Source of the DNA: Sebastes aleutianus
Taxonomy: Eukaryota > Chordata > Actinopteri > Perciformes > Sebastidae
Assembly: GCA_916700875.1 (NCBI GenBank)
Contig: CAKAKS010000039.1
Location: forward strand, 27,033,315 to 27,097,314
Reading direction: 5' to 3'
DNA: 64,000 nt
Below are positions 58,051 to 64,000 of the stretch, one piece after another (within the stretch, counting starts at the first letter, position 1; every line of letters begins with the position of its first letter). The position numbers and the translations under genes were made by a program. A model generated the notes under the pieces. That model was not told the DNA's origin, searched no databases, and saw nothing but the letters and a program-made list of their open reading frames with translations.

Positions 58051-58160
58051 AAGATTCAAGATTCAAGATTCAAGATGTTTATTGTCACGCCGGTTATACA
58101 AGTACAATCGTGTGAAATGCTTTTTGCTGGGAAGCTCCATTAAAAATAATAAGTTATATT
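58051..58160 (-). mobile_element. Probable retrotransposon 3' end with ATTCAAG repeats
   Basis: Three tandem 'agattcaag' words are followed by 'atgtttattgtcacgccggt' and 'gtgtgaaatgctttttgctg'. I recall this wording as the end of an abundant fish retroelement in reverse orientation, where the short repeat is its 3' tail. Confidence 0.45.
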
Positions 58161-58878
58161 ACAATTATAAAAGGAAATATTTTGTACAAGGCATATTAAG
58201 AACACATACATATCAGGAAGTATGAATGTACATATATAAGAAATACTTTGTACAAGGCATATTAAGAACATATACAGGCATATTAAGAACATATACAGTA
58301 TAAGTAACATGATTGAGGTACTTTTTGTGTGAGAAGGTGTCGTATTAATGCCTACTTTTGCTGTGCAATTAGTTATTAATCAGTTAAATTCTTTATTACT
58401 ATTTCCGTGACTCTTGCAGTCCTCCATATACATCTAGCTTTACAAAGACCAAACTGACCCACCACCCTGACTCAACCATTCTGTGCTTTTTTAAAAATTC
58501 TATTGAAGTATATTTTGTACTTAAAAGAATGTTGTCGTGGTTACTGCACATGAGTTCTTAAACAGAGTTTTGATGACAACATGAAGTCATCAGTTCCGAA
58601 TCTGATCACAGGTCATAGTTCTGGAATAAGCCTAATTCTGATCAGTTTGTTGAGTTGAGTTGTTTCCACTGGACAGACAGCAAGCGCTGCATCGATCTCT
58701 TGGTCAACCAATCTAAAGAGCTTCAAAACTAAACTGTGTAAGGTAAGTTACTTCACTGTTCTCTTTTATATAGCAACATTTTGAGCTCCTAAAATCCTCT
58801 AACTTACAGCCAGAAGAGGAAAGAGGAGAGAAATATACAATATTAAGATCTATTTAGTAAGTCATTAAAATTAGCCAT
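58161..58878. other. Intergenic sequence upstream of the kinase gene
   Basis: No gene recognised. A 28 bp phrase ('ggcatattaagaacatatacag' type) occurs in tandem at about 58189-58302. Untranslated first exons of the kinase gene could lie in this stretch. Confidence 0.4.
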
Positions 58879-59457
58879 CTATTGTACAGGAATGAGTACT
58901 AAAACCCGGAAATGAGTTAGCATTTTAGCACTTCTGGGTTCCCTTGTCTGGAAGTCAATGGGTTTTTAGTTAGATGCCTGAAATAAGGTCTGTGGTTAAC
59001 ACAAACTGAAGAGATTTTAACGTTTTGTTCTGCGATATAAAATATCTCAGTAAATATCCCACCAATTTTGAAGCCTTAATGTGTCTTTAAAAAGGCGGTT
59101 GCTAACAAGTGGCTAAATGAGACTACTAAACTTTATCACGCCGACGCGTCTGCATTTACAGTCTCGTGTATACTTGCACTCATGCGACCGTGGCGTAGTT
59201 CGTTTATAGCCTAACGTTGGCTTTTTACTTCTGGCGATTGCATTCATACTTCATCATAAAAGTGGTGTTCATTTGTGGAGATTATCTTGCTGAACAAAAC
59301 GTGTAAGTATCATAAACATGTGTTTGCCACAGAGCTGATTTTCTGCAATAATCCAAAACCCAATGGAAAAATCCCATTGACTTTTTGTCGAGGGAACCCA
59401 GGGCGATGCTAACTTCCTGGTTGGCCTACAAATATACGTCATCCCTGCAGCACTCTA
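58879..59457 (-). mobile_element. MITE of the TAGAGTGCTACAGGGATGA family, reverse copy
   Basis: In reverse, the copy starts at 59457 (TAGAGTGCTGCAGGGATGAC) and follows the other copies through the GAGGGAACCCAGG and 'tgatacttacacg' type blocks. It ends near 58879 ('aatgagtactaaaaccc' against 'aatgagtcctaaaaccc'). It includes the 'accacagaccttattt' segment seen in the 37160 copy and absent from the 30667 copy. Its right edge is about 300 bp from the first coding exon of the kinase gene. Confidence 0.8.
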
Positions 59458-59753
59458 TTTTCCCTTATTCTAAATTGAATTGAGGTGAAAGGTCATATAG
59501 ATAATCTATTTTTCTATACTGAAACAATGAAATATGTAATGAAACAAATGATGCGCTTGTGTCAGTAAATACAACACACCGTTTTGCAGGTGTCTTATAA
59601 TTTGTGAGAATGTAGATTAGAGTTTCCAACTTGATATTAAGAATTAAGTCTCAACAGCCTGATTATGAATGCATAATACATAACTGGAAAGGGCATAAAA
59701 ATAAGCACTTCTTCTCTTTTGTCCCCATTTCTATTTCAGCTGTCGGTGAGAAA

Positions 59754-59942
59754 ATGGATACATCTACGCCTTCATCCAAGGAGAAAACACTTTTTAGCGA
59801 GCTCCCAATCCCCAAAGAATATGACATCCTCCAAATTGTGGGCCAAGGTGGCTTTGGAAAAGTGGTCAAATGTGTGAAACGAGACACCAACGAGACTGTG
59901 GCCATAAAGATATCCCACACTGGTGATGACCTCAGCGATGAG
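59754..59942 (+). CDS. Kinase coding exon 1: N-terminus and ATP loop
   Basis: Residues 1-63. A short non-catalytic lead (MDTSTPSSKEKTLFSELP) is followed by YDILQIVGQGGFGKVVKC and VAIKISHTGDDLSDE. The donor is GAG|GTGGGA. The short leader means the kinase domain starts almost at the N-terminus, unlike full-length HIPK1-3, which have about 190 residues before it. Confidence 0.88.
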
Positions 59943-62900
59943 GTGGGATTTTGATTTCACAGATGCAAACATTTGAAAAAACAGGGTGGGGTGGGGTATG
60001 TACTCATGGCTATAGTAATAATGGCAGGACTGAATACTGTATACACCAGACCGGCACATACGGGTACTTCGCAAAAAGTCAAGGTCGCGGCACCCTTTTG
60101 GGGGAAAGAAACCGAAGGTCCCACAGACTTCAATGCAATTTGATGTATGTTTGGATTGTAATTTTGACAAGTTCATATGCATTCATCTCCTGTTATATAA
60201 ATGTTTGTTTTATACACGTCTAAATATTTTGCGATCTTGCCTGAACCCGAGTGTTCGCGATACCTTACCCGTCCAACACAGTGGCTGGATATTGCTTATC
60301 CAGACTTCTATACATGTTTGACTGAATCACGTTAGTTTTTTGTTTTTGTTTTTTTAGTCACGTTTTTCATTGCTGTCTTCGACTGGTCCAGCACCAGCCT
60401 ACTGAGGTTTTGGATGTGCACGACCACCTTACATTGAAAGTTAGTCTATGTGAACATATCAGTTAACTTTTCATGTCTCCTCAGGAGTCCATTCTCAGCA
60501 CCCTCATGCGCCACCGCATGGACAGGTTCAACATCATCAAGTTTCACGGCTCGGTCTACAGGTGGGGCAGGAGAAGTCTGGTGCTTGACATATGTGACAT
60601 CAGCCTTCAGGACTTCCTACAGAAATCAAAGGAATTCATGAGTCTGGAGGAAGTCCGAAGTGTCACCCAGCAGGTATGTTTCAAACTGTGGTCCACACTT
60701 TAAGCACTTTGTAACTTATGCGTAGAGTTCCATTTTTATCTGATCAAAGTTTCCTTAACAAAAGTTTTCTATAGATACATTTCATTTTTAAGATAATTAT
60801 TATTACTTGCAGTTGGCAGAAGCGTTCAATGCCCTGAAGAGGGTTGGCGTGATCCATACTGATGTGAAAATGAACAACATCATGATTGAGGATCACAGGA
60901 AACGGCCACTCAGGGTGAAACTCATCGACTTCGGCTTGGCAATGTACAGCTCTGAAGCATCGCCGGGCATGTTTCTCCAGACACCTTACTTTCGGTAATA
61001 AGAAACACTTTTTGAAACTGAGAACTCTTGAATTCAGGGCTGCATACTTCCTACCTTCTGTGAACACGGAGCATTATTTCATTTGTAACTACAGGTTAAG
61101 TTCTGCTTTATGACAATGTTCCTCATTTCATTCAATGCTTTTCAGGTCTCCAGAAATTCTGTTGGGAACCCCATTTTCTGAGTCCATAGACATCTGGTCG
61201 CTTGGCTGCGTCATGGCGTCAATGCTGATTGGCTGTATGGTCTTCCCTGGGAGAAACAGCTACGACACAGTGAGTAATTGACTAGAACACAACTCTCTGC
61301 CTGCTTTCCACTCTGTTCTGAATAGACCAAGTACTGCTGCATTTATGAACTCTCCAGTGGTGGAAGAAGTATTCGAATATTGTATTTCAGTAAAAGTAAC
61401 AATACCACAGTGTAGAAATACCTTGTTACAAGTATAAGTACTGCATTCCAAATCTTACTTAAGTAAAAGTACTAAAGTATTAGCATTAAAATATACTTAC
61501 TATACTTAGCAAAAGTAAAAGTACTCATGCAGAATAATCTTTATTATATTATTGGATTATAATTATTGATGCATTAATGTGTTCATCACTTTAATGTTGC
61601 AGCTGGTAAAGATGAAGCCTGATATTTTACTAATATTTTTTGGGATATTATACTGATATTATTTTAGATATTTTACATTTGTATGGTACTTTTCCCATTT
61701 TTGTCTGACATTTTGCTAATATTTTTCTGCTATTTTACTATTGGTTTGGGGATATTTTACTGATAATTTTAGAATTTTTCTTTTACTAATATCTTTGGGG
61801 TATTTTTTTTGTTCAACACTTTAATGTTGCAGCTGGTAAAGGTGGAGCTCATTTTGATTTATTGATATACTCCTGGGTAATCTACCCCATAGATCAATGA
61901 AGTTTCACCTTAATCTAATATTACGACATCATTTATAAGTTGATTATATTTTGTGTTATTAATCTGCAAAGTACTTGAGTAAATGTACTTGGTTACTTTC
62001 CACCACTGGAACTCTCCCTAAATGGTCAGCCTATCTAAAGAATGATTGGGTGTTTTTGTTGGGGTTTTTTACAATCTGGGTCTCATTTTCATTATTTTGA
62101 TCAGCATTTTTTTCAGTCAGCTAACACATGGTGTCACAGGGACTTATACACAGCTTAGTCGATAGGGAATTACAGACACACACAAAGAGTTTTAAACCAG
62201 TAGTCTAAATATGAAACACTATTTATAGATAAAACCGAAAATTTAATAAACTAATGGACTTTAAAAGTCCATTAGTTTTTTCTGAGCTACTTCTTGTTAC
62301 AACTTTTACCTGAGTGTGTTTGGATTTTACAAATAGGCTTCATCTGAGTGAATTAAGAGTCTTTTCAAGCTAAAACACATGTCCAACCAAGCTATAGCAT
62401 CAAGCTGGTCGCGCATGAATGTAGGAGTATCAAGGCCTAACTTTGATTGGAAACCGGGCATTCCTAGTTGGAAGCTACAACACAGATGCGGCTCGCCAGA
62501 TCAGTGCCCTCTTGATCTCTAAATCATTTTTGAAAAAGCTTATCTTTATAAATGCAACTTTACTTTTAGTCTTTCTGCTTGATTAATTTCAAGTCTTATT
62601 ATCTAATGCGTGACACTCTGGTGTACATTCTTTATTTTTTGCAGTTGCAAAGCGCGTTGTACAATTGCTATGAATATATGGTTATATTATGATTTTAACC
62701 GTAGCCGTGCCTAATGACAACAAGAGACAGGTGAATTAATATTTGATTCATATTTGAGTCATATTTTTATAATGTGTTTTGTCTCTAGCTCAGGTTCATC
62801 ATCGACCTCCTGGGTCCGCCACCGAAACATCTCCTCATTGCTGGTCTGAAAACCAAAAGGTTTTTCAGGGAATCATTTTCCAGGCAGATGATTCTGAAGG

Positions 62901-63886
62901 TATAATACCCATTCTTTGACTTTTCCAATAGTTAATTCATATTTAACCTTCCTTCTCTTTTACCTACCTCCCCGCGGTCACAACAACAAGCGGCCGTGGA
63001 AGCTAACGTTAGCTAACGTTCATTTAAAATTAAATCGGACATATCTGCGATATTGTATTGATTTTTGGCGTAATCCAAGTCTCCAGTTTTATATTAACGT
63101 TATACCTGTTGAAGAATCGCTACAGAAAACGTGTCTGGCGGCGGCGGCCATCAGGAGGGCTCACGTAACTTGAACTCTGACCTTAGTGTCAACCAAACAG
63201 ACCCATGTCCCCCAAATCACACTTTTGTCTGATCTAACGTTACCCATTTCATAACAGGTGAAAATAATAAACAAATCTCATACTAATACGTCATATGATA
63301 ATGGTATCTGGTGTTCGGACTCTGCAGGGGTCTGGTATAGTCAACAACAATGTACAAACAATGTTAGATCTACGTTGATCACAGTGGTTGACTACAATCT
63401 TGTGACCGGCTGCCAAAGCGGTTTTGCCCCCTGAATGTGCACGCACCTTATAATGTTTGTGTACAAGAAACCCGTCTATAGACATATATGCATCTTAAAT
63501 ACGTTCAACCTTCTTTTAGAATCCAGAGCAGTACTGGAAAAGCAGTAATCACTCCACAGACAACAGGATCTACACGTTCCGATCTTTGGAGGTGATGAAG
63601 GCGGTAGGTGATTAAGTAGGCGATAGCTGCTGAAAAGTGACTTTCATTCATTGTCTTTTCCGGATTATTTTCACGATGATGAAAAAGACTTGACCACAGT
63701 TGTATTTTCCAATTGTTTCCTAAACTAGATGCGCAGGGAGAATAACAACAAGACAGAAGCTGATGAGCGGAGGGAGAGCACTGAACTGTTGAAGGAGATG
63801 TTCAAGTGGGATGGGAGGTTGAGGATAACCCCTAAGGCTATTCTCAACCACCCGTTCATTACCAAGAGTTACCCGAACAACTCCAG
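59754..63886 (+). CDS. HIPK-like serine/threonine kinase (3' end beyond the window)
   Basis: Seven coding exons are joined by GT-AG introns with consistent phases: 59754-59942, 60485-60673, 60813-60994, 61146-61269, 62789-62899, 63520-63603, 63729-63886. They give 345 residues and an open end. The start ATG has a good context (AAAATGG) and lies 14 bp after an acceptor, so an untranslated exon is likely upstream. The kinase domain has the glycine loop GQGGFGKV (30-37), VAIK lysine K52, catalytic HTDVKMNN (D143, K145, N148), DFG (165-167) and SPE (188-190). IDIWSLGC and LGPPP...KTKRFF place it near homeodomain-interacting protein kinases. These relatives phosphorylate nuclear regulators. At F180 the usual HIPK activation-loop tyrosine is missing. 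Fish carry many short HIPK-like genes, so no symbol is given. Confidence 0.88.
60485..60673 (+). CDS. Kinase coding exon 2: helix C and hinge
   Basis: Residues 64-126, after ...TCTCCTCAG. It starts ESILSTLMRHRMDRFNIIKF, so a glutamate of helix C (E63 or E64) sits at the junction. The hinge segment follows, RRSLVLDICDISLQDFLQKS, and the exon ends VTQQ before GTATGT. Confidence 0.88.
60813..60994 (+). CDS. Kinase coding exon 3: catalytic and activation loops
   Basis: Residues 127-186, after ...CTTGCAG. It carries IHTDVKMNNIMI and KLIDFGLAMYSS, then SPGMFLQTPYF. The HRD arginine is absent, as in other HIPKs (HADLK). The donor splits an Arg codon (CG|GTAATA). Confidence 0.88.
61146..61269 (+). 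CDS. Kinase coding exon 4: SPE motif and helix F
   Basis: Completes Arg187 and reads SPEILLGTPFSESIDIWSLG, then CVMASMLIGCMVFPGRNSYD, ending at DT before GTGAGT. LGTPF.E.IDIWSLGCV is the most HIPK-like stretch of the protein. Confidence 0.88.
61347..62016. repeat. 8 bp target-site duplication of the MITE in the kinase intron
   Basis: GAACTCTC at 61347-61354 is repeated exactly at 62009-62016, immediately outside CAGTGG...CCACTG. Confidence 0.92.
61355..62008. mobile_element. hAT-type MITE (CAGTGGTGGAA family), full copy
   Basis: The 654 bp element begins CAGTGGTGGAAGAAGTATTC and ends GGTTACTTTCCACCACTG, an 11 bp terminal inverted repeat (CAGTGGTGGAA) with a perfect 8 bp duplication outside. 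Arms are full of 'agtactt' and 'aagtaaaagtac' words. The segment 'gttcaacactttaatgttgcagctggtaaag' at about 61810-61840 repeats one at 61580-61615, an internal duplication. There is no coding capacity; movement would have used a hAT transposase supplied by another element. It lies in the intron between kinase exons 4 and 5. Confidence 0.92.
62017..62788 (+). other. Remainder of kinase intron 4
   Basis: No exon or repeat family recognised. Positions 62248-62278 hold a 13 bp perfect inverted repeat, AAACTAATGGACT and AGTCCATTAGTTT, with a 5 bp centre. Confidence 0.5.
62789..62899 (+). CDS. Kinase coding exon 5: C-lobe
   Basis: Residues 229-265, after ...TCTCTAG: LRFIIDLLGPPPKHLLIAGL, then KTKRFFRESFSRQMILK. 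The LL..G.KT.RFF pattern is that of HIPK C-lobes. The intron before it contains a hAT-type MITE. Confidence 0.87.
63520..63603 (+). CDS. Kinase coding exon 6
   Basis: Residues 266-293, after ...CTTTTAG: NPEQYWKSNSHSTDNRIYTF then RSLEVMKA, ending before GTAGGT. The YxFRSLE-like pattern matches the segment after RFF in short HIPK-like proteins. Confidence 0.82.
63729..63886 (+). CDS. Kinase coding exon 7: end of the kinase domain
   Basis: Residues 294-345 plus two bases. MRRENNNKTEADERRESTEL leads into LLKEMFKWDGRLRITPKAIL and NHPFITKSYPNNS. The LRITPKAILNHPF segment closes the catalytic domain. The donor AG|GTAAGT shows that at least one more exon follows beyond the window. Confidence 0.87.
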
Positions 63887-64000
63887 GTAAGTGTGTGCAT
63901 CTGTTTGTATGCATAGTGAGTTATGAGCTCTTACATTACTGCTTTGCACACAGACTATAGTAATCACGACAAGGTGGGAATCCTGTTTGCTGGCCATAAA

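Noticed and set aside
59772..60182. A 136-codon minus-strand frame over kinase exon 1
   Set aside because: It is antisense to a well supported coding exon and runs into an intron. No motif of its own was seen.

Overview
The window looks like teleost fish nuclear DNA, probably from a percomorph-type species. The reasons are long AT-rich non-coding stretches, GT-AG introns, many CA/TG microsatellites, tRNA-derived SINEs, L1- and L2-like LINE pieces, hAT and TTAA-flanked DNA transposons, and two vertebrate-type genes. No bacterial or viral gene organisation and no CRISPR array is present. Most of the long open frames are chance readings through microsatellites or transposon remains.

Two host genes can be supported, both on the + strand. 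The first is a neuritin-1-like gene (nrn1l). Its second coding exon lies at 18051-18201 and its last coding exon at 38286-38583, separated by a 20 kb intron. The first coding exon, which should carry the signal peptide, was not found and probably lies upstream of the window. The second is a HIPK-like protein kinase gene with seven coding exons between 59754 and 63886, running off the right edge. Its catalytic residues are intact, but the activation-loop tyrosine typical of HIPK/DYRK kinases is replaced by phenylalanine.

The rest is mostly mobile DNA. Region by region: 1-6300 holds repeats and the 5' half of an L1-type LINE with a broken ORF1. A 2.0 kb inverted-repeat DNA transposon lies at 6316-8323 and contains a possible two-exon short reading frame. 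A SINE is at 8846, and a 615 bp solo-LTR-like element with a 6 bp target duplication is at 12311-12925. The 20 kb nrn1l intron carries a ZBED5-like hAT transposon nested in an older repeat, two palindromic TTAA-flanked elements, microsatellite clusters, a 5'-truncated L1 ORF2 and an L2-like LINE tail. From 38.6 to 59.7 kb there is intergenic DNA with an 857 bp minisatellite of two alternating unit types, a second SINE and a large foldback repeat. A hAT-type MITE with a perfect 8 bp target duplication sits in an intron of the kinase gene.

The two genes show no sign of a shared function. Neuritin-like proteins are small GPI-anchored extracellular proteins, and HIPK relatives are mainly nuclear serine/threonine kinases. 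The interest of the window is mainly in its transposon history and in the divergent kinase.
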